Assembly (NCBI GenBank): GCA_025667525.1
Contig: CM046874.1
Span: 283,512,880-283,576,879 of the forward strand
Length of the DNA: 64,000 nucleotides
DNA from: Glebionis coronaria
Taxonomy: Eukaryota; Streptophyta; Magnoliopsida; Asterales; Asteraceae
Reading direction: 5' to 3'
Positions 11,981-23,480 of this stretch are shown piece after piece. The notes beneath the pieces are model-generated. The model saw only the letters and a program-made list of their open reading frames with translations, did not search any database and was not told the origin of the DNA. Each line of letters begins with the position of its first letter. Position 1 is the stretch's first letter. The translations under genes were made by a program, and so were the position numbers.

Positions 11981-13389
11981 GCCTGAGCAGACTTGGATTC
12001 ATCTGGTTGTTCAACAAGAACAGACTTAGTTCTCATAACAACCCCTTGTTCATCCCTTTTTGGATGAAATACCCAGTTAACCCCAATTGGTTTTGTAATA
12101 ACCTTTGAAATATAATTAAATCTGTTGCAGGTCATAGAAATCCCATTAGAATTAGGGTTTTGATCTTGCTTAGGTCTCCATGTCAAGCTAGAAGAAGCTT
12201 TAGACCCCTTACCCTGTGGTTGCAAATATTTAGGTCTGGCAACGTTTCTGTCAGCGTTGGATTTGGTCTTGTCTACGCTGAAATTACCCTTGTCAGCGTT
12301 GAACCTAGGGTTTGCTACAGAAACCCATTGCCTATTAGACCATGTATTGGTCTTTTGAAAAGGTCTTTGTCCATGAGTGTTAGACCCTTTAGTGAAGAAT
12401 GGGGCTGGTCTAACAACTTGTGGACTTTGCTCCACAAAAGTTTTGGGTCTGACAGTGTTTGACCTATTAACAACGTTGACTTTGGAAGCGTTGACACACT
12501 TATATGCTAAATGTGAAAAGCTACCACAAGTGTAACAGGCTTTTCTAGACACAAATCTAGGTCTAGAAGAAAAGAAACCTGTTCCATCATTACTAACTTG
12601 GCTTTTAGGTGACCTAGTATTCCTATACATTTCTGCATACTTAATGCTAGGTTTTCTAACAGTGTTTGAGCCAAGGTTAACAGTCTTGCCAGTGATTGGG
12701 TTTGTTACTTTAATAGGGGTCGACTCATTTGGACTATCACAAAGCATGTAACCCTTGACAAATAAGGTAGGGTTGGCTTTCTTCCATTCATTCAAGTCAG
12801 TCAACTTTTTCCTATATTCCTCAACTGGGATAAGGACTCTTGGTGGAGGAATAAATTCCTCTTCTTGGAGTTCTGGTAAACCAGTCCAAGATAAGTCCTT
12901 TCTTTGGACACCATAGAAGTCCCCAACTGGTGGTGGAACAACAGAATAGTCATTCATCCCAATCCTAGTCATGTCCTTAGGATCCCTCTGTTTACTAACA
13001 CATTCTCCTAGGGTTTGTGAGGCCTTATCAAATCTCTGAATTTTAAGGTCAACATTATCCTTATTTTTGATAGCCTCATCTAACTTAGCCTGTAATTCAG
13101 CATTGACCCTTTCCATGATGTTTCTAACATCATTACTAGCTTTTAAATCATGTTTTAAGATATTTATTTGATCATTTAGGTCAAACTCCATTTTCTTATA
13201 CTCAAAAACTGTCTTCTCAGTTTGAGTGAGAGCAATTTGATAGTTAGACAACTTGCATCTCTCAGTACTCACATCACTTAAAAATCTTAAAACCTCTTTG
13301 TTAAGTTTTTCAGTATTTAAACGACAACCCTTACTACAAAAAGCATCATCGTATACCTCATTGTCTGATGAAGAGGAGGAGTGTGCCAT
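11959..13389 (-). pseudogene. Copia F second gag-like region with coiled coil and zinc knuckle
   Basis: A 476-codon block. It starts with a Ser-rich, acidic segment, then residues about 30-130 form a charged, heptad-rich stretch likely to be coiled coil. A basic C-terminal half follows with a CCHC knuckle, CYTCGSFSHLAYKC. The downstream part holds NADK, SVDK and NADR peptides that are encoded by copies of the dispersed DNA motif. The frame is continuous with the upstream block across a TAA at 13396-13398, so this is an internal part of a long gag. A gag with two knuckles and a coiled coil matches large plant copia elements. Confidence 0.75.
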
Positions 13390-13395
13390 GAGAGC

Positions 13396-13962
13396 TTATT
13401 GAACATGCTCTTCTTCTTCTATCTCAGCAACCAAAGCTTTATCCTCTTCCCCATCCTTAGCCAAGTAGCTCCAGTCCCATCCAATGCCATCAATTTCTTG
13501 CACTGCCACCATGGCCTTAGGATCCTTAGCCTTAAAAATTTTGCTTGAGGGTTTTCCAGCATCAGATCTTCTTGGAGATCTGCATTCCCTCATAAAGTGC
13601 CCTAAACGATGACAATTATAGCACTCAACCTTGGATTTATCAAATCCAGCAGTGTCCTTTGCATTAAAGGTCATCTTCTTCTTGAACCTTCTATTCCACA
13701 TGTTTGCTCTTATACTTGCAAGAGCCATGTTCCACTTTATATCCATCTCCTCCAAGTGCTCATCACTTATTTGCTCAAGGTCCTCATATGTAATCACTGA
13801 ACCATTAGGAAATGAAGCAATGTATGCACACACAGTATCTAAATCCAAACCAGCAGGCTTAACTCTTGGTGAGTCAATTTTGTATGTGCCAGCGTCTGAA
13901 TGTGAGGCGTTGACAGGACATGATCCAACGTTGACACATGTTGATCCAGTAACTGGGTGCAT
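13396..13962 (-). pseudogene. Copia F gag, nucleocapsid part with first zinc knuckle
   Basis: 188 codons in the same frame as the gag N-terminal block, separated from it by a TAA at 13975-13977. The knuckle is CYNCHRLGHFMREC (CX2CX4HX4C), preceded by a basic stretch (WNRRFKKKMTF). This binds the RNA genome in related elements. The N-terminal part holds VNV and VNA peptides from three copies of the dispersed motif, two or three of them in the orientation opposite to most others. Confidence 0.8.
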
Positions 13963-13974
13963 GTATGAGTCCTT

Positions 13975-14748
13975 CTAATCAAATTGACCTTCACTATGTG
14001 AGAAGAAGGCCATGTTACTATTGGTGGACTTACTTCCAAGCTCCAAAAGAGTTTCATTCTCCAACAGCCTCAGTTTGTTGTAGATATCATCAAAAGTATA
14101 ACTTTTTTGAGTGTTATTGGCAAGTATGGATCTTGCCTCAATCTTCCACGCATCACCAAGGCTTTTAAGAAAGGTGGGAATAATGTCAACATCACCAACT
14201 TGTGTCCCCATGAAGGACAGCTTACTTGTAATGTCAAGCAGTCTGCTTCTCACACTGCTAAGTTTCTCATTAGGTTGAGCCTTAAAAACAGCATACTCAA
14301 GCATGAGTTGCTTCTTTTTCTCTTCCTTAGTATCAGCATTACCACCATATGCAACTTCAAGGGCTGCCCAAAGGTCTTTTGCAGACTCATAACCTCTGTA
14401 TTTGTGCTGTTTTTCTTGTCCCAAAGAGAGTTTTAGAATGTTTAGGGTTTTCATATCAACCCTTTTCTTTGCTATGTCTTCAGCAGACACAGCTCTACCA
14501 TCATCAGTTTTTTCTTTCTTATCTTCTTCTGAACATCCTTGAACAACTGTTCTTGTAGCAATGGAATTAGCAATCTTTTCAGCTTTATTGAATGTGTTTT
14601 CATATTCAATAATCTCCCAGAGAGTGTAGTCATAGATCCCCAGGTATTGCTCAAAGTTGAACTTCCACAGTTCAAAGTTGTTTGCATCAAGCATGGGAGT
14701 CTTGATGTTGTGGTTTGAGGAGGAGGAGGTTGCTTCTGGAGTGGACAT
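13975..14748 (-). pseudogene. Copia F gag N-terminal capsid domain (UBN2-type)
   Basis: 257 codons, opening 85 bp downstream of the primer binding site, which supports Met at 14748 as the true gag start. NNFELWKFNFEQYLG and KDLWAALEVAYGG are hallmarks of the UBN2/gag-polypeptide family of plant copia elements. FLKSLGDAWK and TFDDIYNKLRLLE follow as in that family. The block ends at TAA (13975-13977), after which the same frame goes on; the stop is probably decay. Confidence 0.88.
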
Positions 14749-14832
14749 GATGTTTTTAGGGTTTTGTGAAAAATTAGGATTTTGGTGATTTTAGGGTTCT
14801 TGTGTTCTTTAAGATCAAAAGTTTCTCAACAA

Positions 14833-14844
14833 GCTCTGATACCA
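14833..14844 (-). other. Primer binding site of copia F (tRNA-iMet type)
   Basis: The minus strand reads TGGTATCAGAGC, two bases from the LTR end. This is the classic initiator-Met primer site of plant Ty1/copia elements. Confidence 0.92.
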
Positions 14845-14846
14845 CT

Positions 14847-15357
14847 TGTTGATCCCAAACTTAGATCGATTAAGCTTGTGTATACGAGATTAGATCAAGT
14901 TATACACGTAGAGAAACTTTGTTTATGTATAAAGTAATCTAAGTGTTATGCGGAATTAACACTTAAACAAGAACAAACAAAGATGTAAACAAACTTTCAC
15001 TTGATTAATAATAACGAACTTGCTTACAATGAAAGTGTTTAACGTATGAAAACTTATTATTAAACCTAACCTAAAGGTCTTCTTTTATAGACATATGAAG
15101 CCTTGTACAAGAGTCTACGTATCAACTATTCTGGGTAAAGATAATTATAGAAAATACAATGTTGAACTTATCTTTAATAGAAACAAACTAGAAACATAAT
15201 ACGCGTAGACTATATCTTTCTATCAGTGCTTGTCTTCAACCTATCAACGCTTGACTTCTTGTCAACGCTTGATCTGTCAGCATTTGTTTTCTTCTTATCA
15301 ACGCTTGTTTTCCTCTTGTCAGCGCTCAAGTGGACTGGCTACATTTTATTCCCAACA
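14847..15357 (-). repeat. 511-bp LTR of copia F (5' LTR)
   Basis: On the minus strand it runs from TGTTGGGAA to GGGATCAACA, with good inverted termini. A TATAAAAG box lies at 15082-15089. U3 holds six copies of the TCAACGCTTG/TCAGCGC motif at 15235-15335, upstream of the TATA box. The outer edge joins directly to the RNase H region of element C. Confidence 0.9.
15082..15089 (-). promoter_or_regulatory. TATA box of LTR F
   Basis: TATAAAAG on the minus strand, about 270 bp inside the 5' edge of the LTR and about 240 bp before the primer binding site. Confidence 0.75.
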
Positions 15358-16106
15358 CTGAGCGCCCTCCTCTAGCTTTTCGATGATAAAATCCGCCAGA
15401 ATTTGTCCTTTCACGGCATTACGAGGTCTGTATGTAATATTGTGTTCCCCTAGTAGAACACTCCTTTTTTGAAACCTGCCTGCGACATATGGTTTTGAGA
15501 TCACCTGCTTTATGGGTTGATCCGTTATCACCACTATCGGGTGCGCTTGGAAATATCTGCGCAACCTCTTTGCTGCAAACACTAGCGCGAGCACTAATTT
15601 CGCCATCGGGGTGTAATTTTGCTCCGAGCTCTGTAACGCTCTACTTATAAAGTACACTGGTGTTTGCACATTGTCCCTGTCCGTCATTAGCACCGCGCTG
15701 ATCGCTCCATGCGTTGCGGATAAATATATTATCAGCTCTTCCTTAGGTTGTGGCGCGACTAACATGGGAAGAGAAGCTAAATGCGCCTTTAATTCCTCGA
15801 AGGCCTTTTCTGCTTCCTTCGTCCAATTGAAGTCCCCTTTCTTAATGCACTTTTTAAGTGTTTTAAATAAGGGGAGCGACTTCTCTGCTGACTTGGACAG
15901 GAACCTGTTCAATCCTGCAAGCTTCCCATTTAGCGACTGCACTTCTTTTTTCGTCTTTGGGCTCTAGAGTTGAATGACCGCGTCTGTTTTCTCCGGACAG
16001 GGTTTAATTCCATTGGGGTCAATCATTTATCCTAGGAACATGCATTCTGTCGCCCTAAAAGTGCACCTATTTGGGTTTAACTTCATGTTTATCCTTCTGA
16101 GGGTAG
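15358..16106 (-). pseudogene. Element C pol: end of reverse transcriptase and start of RNase H
   Basis: The RT connection region begins at the D insertion (INMKLNPNRCTF). A TGA/TAA-type stop falls after CMFLG and another after IQL. Then an open block at 15346-15942 carries QSLNGKLAGLNRFLSK and the RNase H start (LIIYLSATHGAISAVL, LVLALVFAAKRLRRYFQAH). It ends by reading into copia F LTR at 15357, after EEGAQ. It joins in order with the RT part at 41522. Decayed but unmistakable Tat-lineage pol. Confidence 0.85.
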
Positions 16107-16111
16107 AGAAC
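16107..16111. other. Target site duplication of element D, left copy (AGAAC)
   Basis: AGAAC directly precedes the left LTR of D. The identical pentamer follows the right LTR at 41522-41526. The duplicated bases fall within the RT of element C. Confidence 0.95.
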
Positions 16112-19100
16112 TGATAGTAGTATGAATACACTTGTTTAGGAAAACAAGGTAAAAGTGGCAAGTATTAAGTGTCGGTTTAGGAAAACCAAGCGCTAATGAC
16201 CAAATGAAGTTAAAAGTTCGTTTCCCAAGGAGGCAAGTGTGTTGTGTAAGAAATGATTAAGTGTTTGTGATTATAATTTTGAGAAAAGAAAAAGAGAAAG
16301 GATGACGGTTACGATTATGAATTAAACTTAGACGAAAATTCGTACACGTAAAACCGTAAAAAGTGACGAAATTTAAAAATTAACCTAAAAATTCCTAAAA
16401 AATTGCAAATAATCCTAAAAAATGTAATGTAGAGTTTTCAAAAAATCAAAATTCACTCAAACCTTTTATTTAATTAAATATTAATTTTTTAATGCTAATT
16501 AAAGCCTAAAAAATCAATTTAATTAACAAAAAGCCCAAAATGAGATTTTTCACTTTATAAACCTCTAAAATGACTTATCTAATTTTAAAACTATTTTTGA
16601 AAAATTTAAAATTAATTAAAACTATTTAAAAATGATTAAAAACTATAAAATCTTAAAATAATTCTTAAAATTATTTGAAAGACAATAAAATTAATATAAA
16701 AGTTTTAAAATTCCTAACTTAATGTATTTAATCTAGGAAAAATGAAAAAGTTGCAAAAAACTTAAATTTAGTTTTTAATAATAAAATAATAATAAAAATC
16801 TAAAATTTATAAAAATTCTAAAAAGTTGCAAACTAGTTTATTTTAACCTAATAAACACAAAAATAAACTTGAAATTACCAATATACCCCTATTAGGCCTT
16901 CAAATGGGCCAAAATGAAAAACAGTCCACTAAATTGGGCTTTTTGGCCTAATAAGCAAAAAGTTGTCCAAATAAGTCCAAAATCACCTACTTGACTCAAA
17001 ATTTGATTTTAAACACAAAAGTCTGAAGGCCCAAAAGGTGAAAATTTGCTTATCACAACTTAATTGTCAACAGCTTATTCTTAATGGGCTTTTTGGCCCA
17101 TTAAGCCATAAGCTAATGCCATAAGCTCTAATTTGACACAAAAGCTTCTTTTGAGATGCCTAAGAGATCTGTGAAAAGCAATTTTGAAAAAGCCCAAGAA
17201 ATAAGCCTGAAATAAGCAAAAGCTCTCTACCGAAAACGACAAAATAGTCGTTTTTGAGTTCTAGGCCACTTCAAGTGCTGATTCAACTTGCAAAAGGTTT
17301 TAAATGACTTAATTAAGCAAAATCAACAAAAAGTTTTCAAATAAGCACAATGAATAAGCTGGAAAAAGCAATAAGCACTTAATGTAAAAGTTAACTTGTT
17401 TGGTTTTCTAGTCAAACCTAAAAGTCAAACCCTAAAAAGCTCTAGATTAGTTTAATGGGTCAAATAAGGAAGATTGATTACAAAAAATAAGTTGTTGCAA
17501 GTCCAAATAAGCTAAAATAGCTTATGAATAAGCTGATGACCAATTTACACTAGCAGTGGAAGCAACAGGGGAAAGGAGTTCCCACTGCTTGACTATTTTC
17601 ACTTTTTGTCTTATATGGATTTTTGTTGGATTCAAGCCACACAAAGGCACCCTTATAACCAGTGGGTTATAAAGAGTCAATAACAATCCCAAAAACACAA
17701 AATTTAATAGCCAATTAGTACAGTTTAATCAAAAGATCATCAGATATGATACAGACATGTTCATAAGCAGTTTTCACACAAACAGTTTTAGCAAGAATAA
17801 GCCAACCAAATTGAACCAATTGCACACAACAGCTTAGATTAATTCAAGTGAACATAAATTAACTGGTTTCATGCAAAGATTCAAAGTTTAGACTAAGATC
17901 AAGCTTAAAAAGTTATTGATGAACAAAGAACAAGCAGATTATGAACTTTGCTGATATACTTGACCACAAATCCAATTTCAAACCCTCAAATCTCTTAAAC
18001 AGGTTATATAAACTTTGTTTAATCACTTGTTAGCCCTAAGCATGCATACAATCTATGTGTTTCCAAAATCTTAGGTCAAAACAGGCACAATTCAACAAGT
18101 TATAGGACAATCAAGAAATTGATGTTTAAAAGCTCAAGACTTGCATATATCAGCACAAAACCAAGTATTTATCAGATAACAACACAAAACAACACTTAAC
18201 AATAACTCAAAATAGCATTCAAAGCTTAAACAGGTTAACCCAAACACCCCCTTTCACTTTTTAAATCCAATTTTAACAAAGGAAATGTGTGATTCAGTTT
18301 TACCCAAGCCTAATCTACCATAATAACATCCATATCATGCAGTATCAAGCAGATTTAAGCCACAAGAACAACACTCACAACAGTAGAATACAAAATTACA
18401 AAAATCAAGTACTTTTATCTGATTTTGGGTAAGAAGGCTCAAACCTCAAGAATGTACATCCACACTCACGAATTTTTGAGCTTATGTGCCTAGCTTAACA
18501 AGGCACAAGCTTCCACAAAGCTGATAAGAGTAACAAGGTTAGAACAAGCAAGATATAAAACTTGAGAATTGAAAAAGAAATCTGATTAATGCAACCTTTG
18601 TACCCACACCTTGATTATCCCCAAACCACAAGCTTACAACTCCTTGATAATGTTCTTATCAAGGTACTATAATCACTTGGAATCCAAAACTTCCAAGGAT
18701 GTACCAAAGAACTTAGCAAAATATCTGATTTTTGAAGATTATGCAATTTCTTGCAAAATCTTTGAAAACAGGTTTTGAGGTTCAACAAACACAAACATAT
18801 AACATAAACAAGCAAAGATTAAGTTTGGAACTTGGATTTCTTCAAACATTCAAACACATTTTCATTAAACTTGAAAAGGGATTTACAGAATTTTGAACAA
18901 GGAAAAACCAAGAGCATGGCTAAATGTAAAACCCTAATGCCTTTATATAGGCTACATTTATGAACTAGAAAGATTAAAAACTATAAACCCTAAGTTGTGA
19001 AGTCCCTGAATTGCCCTTGAGATTTTTGAAAATCTGCTTATCATGTGAACTTTCCTTGGCGTTTTGTTGAGGTGTAAAGGGAAGTAATTTGATCTAAAGG

Positions 19101-20146
19101 CTCACATGAAGCTTAGAAAGCAAGCAGGTTTGTAGCACGTTAATCTCCCTGGCAGCTTTGTCTTTTTCCTCAACTTTATAGCAGGGCACCTTTCATGTGA
19201 CTTGTTGGTTGATGTGGTGTCATGTTTAAGATGTAAGTTATGATTAGAAGACCCTTAATCACCATTCTGGAAGGAATTAGAGTCTAATTCTTGGTGATTA
19301 GTAAATACCCAAATCGTGTTCATATGGTGAATAGTGAGGTTTAATCCGATTTGGAGTTTAAAAACATGTTTAACGCGTTAATTAAACTAACTAATTAAGT
19401 TAGTTTAATATCTGGTGAGTGGGAACTGACATGGCAAAAGGGTGAAACGTGATTGGTTGGTGGGATTTGGTGGGTGAGGTGTCAAATGGTGGTTGGTTAA
19501 GGTAAGTTTCTATGTCTGCCAAGTTTGACCCCTTGGTTTTCATTCTTCTTTCATTCTTGGTTAAAACATGATTATATCCGAATCCCTTTGTTATTCAAGT
19601 TTCATTCTTTAGACTTTTGCCCCAAAACTTTTGCAAAGGTAATTTCAGGGGTATTTCTTACCATTTCTTGATACTTGAAGGGCTGTTTTGGCATTTTATT
19701 CAAACTTTATGGTGTTGACTTGTATTGTTGACTTCTTGGAGTACTAAAAATGACAAGTCTTCAAATTTGAGGGACCATTCTTGCCAATTCTTGAAAATGG
19801 AGGGCCCTTTTTGTATTTTTGACAAACTTTAAGGACCAAACTTATAATTATGAATAAACAAGGGTTTAAAGTGTCAATTCTTCAATATTGGAGGACCCTT
19901 CTTGTACAATCTTCAATTCTTCAAGGGTTATTCTTGGAAATCAACTCTAGGGCTTGGTTCATTGTGCGGCTTCATTTCTCGTGTTCGTTTTTGCTTGTTT
20001 CTTGTGATCTTTTGCCATTTTCTCAATATCCGTACCTAAAATACACATGTAACAAACACAAGCATATATTTGGCATATTTCATGATATTTAATGCATTTT
20101 AAGCCCATCTTGGACGATGAGACTATGTATAAAAGCAGTCTCATCA
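16112..20146 (-). repeat. Left LTR of element D (3' LTR, 4035 bp)
   Basis: On the minus strand it starts TGATGAGACTG and ends CTACTATCA. It aligns from end to end with 37479-41521 with scattered substitutions and small indels. It contains a TATA box (18941-18949), the TAATGGGC hairpin (near 17079) and an AATAAGC-rich tract (about 17040-17540). It contains no coding sequence. Confidence 0.95.
18941..18949 (-). promoter_or_regulatory. TATA box of left LTR of D
   Basis: TATATAAAG on the minus strand, same context as in LTR G and the right LTR. Confidence 0.7.
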
Positions 20147-20157
20147 CTCCCCCATAC
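20147..20157 (-). other. Polypurine tract of element D
   Basis: The minus strand reads GTATGGGGGAG directly against the 3' LTR start TGATGAG. This is the plus-strand priming site. Two further TATGGGGG copies lie upstream at 21532-21546 and 21589-21601. Confidence 0.88.
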
Positions 20158-21962
20158 TAAACCATTGCCGTGCCCTCACGGAATGCTAGAATAAAGTATC
20201 GTAGCACCTCCAAAATTCATTTTTATGAACTTTTATTGAATAATAAACTTGCTACACTACTACTATTACTACTACTTGCGTTTTAGACATAATGTATGAT
20301 TTTCATCGCAATATGGGACGTTTAGGTTCATAGAATAAGACCACGTGAATGCTTCGTTAGAAATTATTTCGTGTCCTCGATTTTCACCCCAATTCTATGC
20401 CAAGCGTGCAACGAGATCATTGTCATTATAAGTTAGTAATGCTAACACTACTCATATGCCCTAATCACGTACTTATACTCCCATTTTCCTAAGTGGTATC
20501 TCGTATATTTTATTTTTGTCTTGAATGTTCACGAGGATACATTTTTTACTTATGCGATGATAGAGATTAAGGTCTAAAAATAGAGTCATAACGGTGTAAC
20601 CAAGACCATCGAATTAATAACCCCCCTAATAGACAACGATGTCAAAAAATTAAGTCAACAAAAAGAATCGATAAACACGGTTTTATAATGGTTTTGAACA
20701 TGAGACTTTTTACCAAGACTTTTATACGCCCCCTAACGGATGGACCTTATTATCATAGGTTTACCTCCATCTTTTATTCAACTTCGTCATGAAGCTTTTA
20801 TTATGACTTCGGTCTTGCCTTGCCTTTTATTTAACCTCTCCATGAGGTGTTTATTATGTCCAAAGACGTATATCCTCACGCTAAATGCGAATTTTGGATC
20901 TTTAAAGCTTCAAAGATTAAGGCATAATTCACTTTAAATTTCGCATAGATTTTTCGGCCTTGTGAGCTTGAAATTGTTTGCTTGATTTAGGTGAGCACTT
21001 GAAATCTTATTATTAGGTGAAGCTTTCGATTATTCGGGTTACCAATACTTCAAAACCGTGACGCTGGCGATACCTTAATGTCTTCCCAATTTAATTACAT
21101 GGAAGCTACTAGAAAAGACTAGAAACCAACAATCATGACTAAATCGCTAAGCCAATACTTATTAAGCAAAATATATATACAAGCGAAGGGAGAATAAGCA
21201 ATCAACGAGAACACATGAGTTTTTGAAAGAATACGAGTACTCTACGTTTAGCATAGTAGCTTATCATTAACTCTATCATTTCGCGTCCTCATTTAAGAGA
21301 CTTAGCCTAATATAAAGTTAAGGAGTTGAAGCTAAGTGCTCAACACGCACGGTCAAGTCAAAAATTACTCTTATTCTCGCCATCAGAAAATCTACATTCG
21401 TGTCTTCAAACACTTATAATACATGATAAAAAAATTAAAATTTGGCCATTTTTAGCCTAATTTTGCAACAAAACGATAAACAAAAAGATAAACTTTGGAA
21501 AGCTTGAAGGTTTGGCAAGGCAAGTATCTATTCACCCCCATACAAAAGTTAAACATTGTCCTCAATGTTTCGAGTCTAAGGGTTGGAAACCCCCATACTA
21601 CAGACGTATTCGAATGCTTAATCTAGCATGGAAAGGGTGTAACCGTTAAATTTAAAGCAGTTTATGAAGTGTGCTATAAACCTAAGGTTAGAACATATAA
21701 GGATATATCATGGATATTGAGAATTTCTTCAAAGCAAACGATCGAGTGCTCCCATAAAACGAACAGAGCGGCTCCAATCGTGAAGATCATGATCATTAAA
21801 CAACCACATATCACAAACAACCACGGAACAAAGGTTGGAAGGGCATAAATCCCCTCACGTTACTACATTAGAAAGCGATAGTATGTACATGGGACCCCCC
21901 CCCCCCACGAGGCACCTCGTTTTTGATTACCGAGTCATGAGCTCGACTCGATCCCCTCAATA
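20147..21962 (-). other. 3' non-coding region of element D
   Basis: It spans 1.8 kb from the integrase stop to the polypurine tract and has no coding frame. It carries, in element order: a CGAGTC/GACTCG hairpin (21931-21950), a G12 run on the sense strand (21895-21906), a polypurine-like copy (21589-21601), the hairpin AAACATTGTCCTCAATGTTT (21551-21570), a second polypurine-like copy (21532-21546), and a hairpin beside the true polypurine tract (20163-20185). The same order of parts occurs in E, and mostly in A and H'. Confidence 0.75.
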
Positions 21963-22568
21963 CTAATTATCATTGGGGAAGGTGACTTGGTCGAGGTAGT
22001 TAAAAGAGGAATCTTCCCCACCAAAGTAGTGCTTCAACCTATGTCCATTCACCTTGAAATTGGGGCCATCATCTTGAGCTAGCTCGATGGTCCCAAATGG
22101 AAAAACTTGGGTAACGGTGAATGGACCGGAGCAATGGTATTTCAACTTGCCGGAAAAGATTTTCAAACGTGAGTTAAAAAGCAACACTTGATCTCTAATG
22201 TTAAAAACCCGGTTTTTAATTTTTGAATCATGAAACTTTTTAGTCTTTTCTTTATAAATCAATGAATTTTCATGAGCAATATCCCTCAATTCATCTAATT
22301 CATTCAATTGCATTTTTTGGTGTTTTCCCGCGGTCTCAATATCATCATTACAATGCTTAAGGGCCCAATAAGCTTTGTGTTCGAGTTCAATTGGCAAATG
22401 ACAATTCTTCCCATACACAAGGTTATAAGGAGTGCACCCGGTGGACGTCTTATGAGCGGTACGAAAGGCCCATAAAGCATCGTCTAAATTATCTGACCAC
22501 GATTATCGGTTCTCTCCAATCGATCTCTCCAAGATCCTCTTGAACGCTCGGTTTGAAACCTCGACTTG
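21963..22568 (-). pseudogene. Element D integrase, C-terminal part
   Basis: It resumes at the E insertion with the catalytic-Glu segment VEVSNRAFKRILERS, then an in-frame TAA near 22504, then DNLDDALWAFRTAHKT, YNLVYGKNCHLP and the C-terminal DNA-binding region (KYHCSGPFTVTQVFPFGTIEL, NGHRLKHYF). The pol frame ends at 21963. The block at 21963-22418 is open. Together with 31645-31910 it makes a normal-length Athila integrase, cut by E. Confidence 0.9.
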
Positions 22569-22929
22569 TAATACGAAGCTTTTAGCCTAGTATGATAATT
22601 TTATCGTCCGATCTTTTCGAATTGAGAAAGGGAAGAATGTGCGACTCAACTGTCTTTTGGTGAAACAAAGATATGATCGTTGTAGTAAAAGGAAAGTGCA
22701 AAAACTTTAAAGTAAAAGGCAGGTAAAATAAAGCTAAAAGTAATTAATAATAAACGACGAGAAATTAAAAGCAATTAAAGTAAATAACACGAACTTAAAG
22801 CTATCCTACAGGCAAACTTAAACTTAAACTAAGGCAAGCTTAAAATAAATCTAAGGCAAGTTAACTAAAAGTGCAACTAAGGAAAAAGGCGGGAAAAGTA
22901 AAGTTTAAAACTTAAAAACTAAAAACAAC

Positions 22930-23480
22930 TCATTCGGAATAAACCTTCGTTCGGAATAATCACTCGTACGGAATGTCACCTTCGTTCGGAATAATTCTTC
23001 TTCACTCGGAATAATTACCTCATGCGGAATAAAAGCTTCATCCGGAATATAAGCTTATTCGGAATAATCAAACGAAATCCTTCATCCGGAATAATTAGTT
23101 CATCCGGAATAAACCCTTTATTCGGAATATCAGGCTTGGTTCGGAATGTCTGCTTATCCGAAATAAAAGTCTTCGTTCGGAATAATCTGAAATTCACTTG
23201 GTTCGGAATAACTTTCAAACCTTCATTCGGAATGTCTTGATCCGGAATAAGTTGCTGAATCGGAATATCAAGTTGATCCAGAATATGTTGCTGATCCGGA
23301 ATATTTTAGACTAAAACCTTTATTCGGAAAATCACTTCATCCGGAATAACAAGTTTATCCGGAATATTTGGTTTATTCGGAATGTCTGTTGATCCGGAAT
23401 GAGCTGCTGATCCGGAATAAACTGCCTTGATCCGGAATAATCAACAGAAAGCCTTGATTCGGAATAACCTGGGCAAACAA
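22930..23480 (-). repeat. ATTCCGAAT/ATTCCGGAT array in left LTR of E
   Basis: More than 20 copies of a 9-bp word (plus strand TTCGGAATA or TCCGGAATA), spaced mostly 15-35 bp with unlike sequence between them. It lies downstream of the TATA box, so it is in the R-U5 leader RNA. The other LTR has the same array at 30220-30770, with several CpG-to-CpA or TpG changes. Confidence 0.9.

Larger units (their letters stand above)
7430..15335. repeat. Dispersed TGTCAACGC/TGTCAGCGT motif of copia F
   Basis: About 28 copies of an 8-10 bp motif are spread over element F: near 7436-7560, 8200-8250, 10200-10320, 12240-12300, 12470-12490, 13885-13930 and 15235-15335. They occur in the LTR, gag, the pol linker and non-coding sequence. 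Both orientations occur, and the coding copies are read in different frames (NAD in one, VNA or VNV in the other), so the conserved thing is the DNA word, not a peptide. Copies match poorly outside the core, so this is not a simple tandem array. Confidence 0.75.
6430..15357 (-). mobile_element. Element F: Ty1/copia retrotransposon, 3' end replaced by element G
   Basis: From right to left: 5' LTR (14847-15357), tRNA-iMet-type primer site (14833-14844), gag, a second gag-like region with another zinc knuckle and coiled coil, protease, integrase, reverse transcriptase and RNase H, a non-coding stretch, and an accessory ORF cut at 6430 by element G. Coding order PR-IN-RT-RH is diagnostic of Ty1/copia. 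F lies in the RNase H region of C; the flank CTGAG at 15358 would be its target duplication, but the partner is outside the window. The lineage looks Tork-, TAR- or SIRE-like; I cannot separate these by eye. Confidence 0.85.

Noticed and set aside
20740..20937. 65-residue plus-strand ORF in the D 3' region
   Set aside because: Antisense to the element, no motif, and the frame is not kept in the homologous E and H' regions.
23015..23240. ORFs on both strands over the LTR E array (also 30305-30508)
   Set aside because: The ATTCCG array makes them; they lie in the LTR leader and have repeat-like peptides.
22930..23480. CRISPR-like look of short repeats with unlike spacers
   Set aside because: The repeats are 9 bp and degenerate, spacing is irregular, and the context is a plant retrotransposon LTR.
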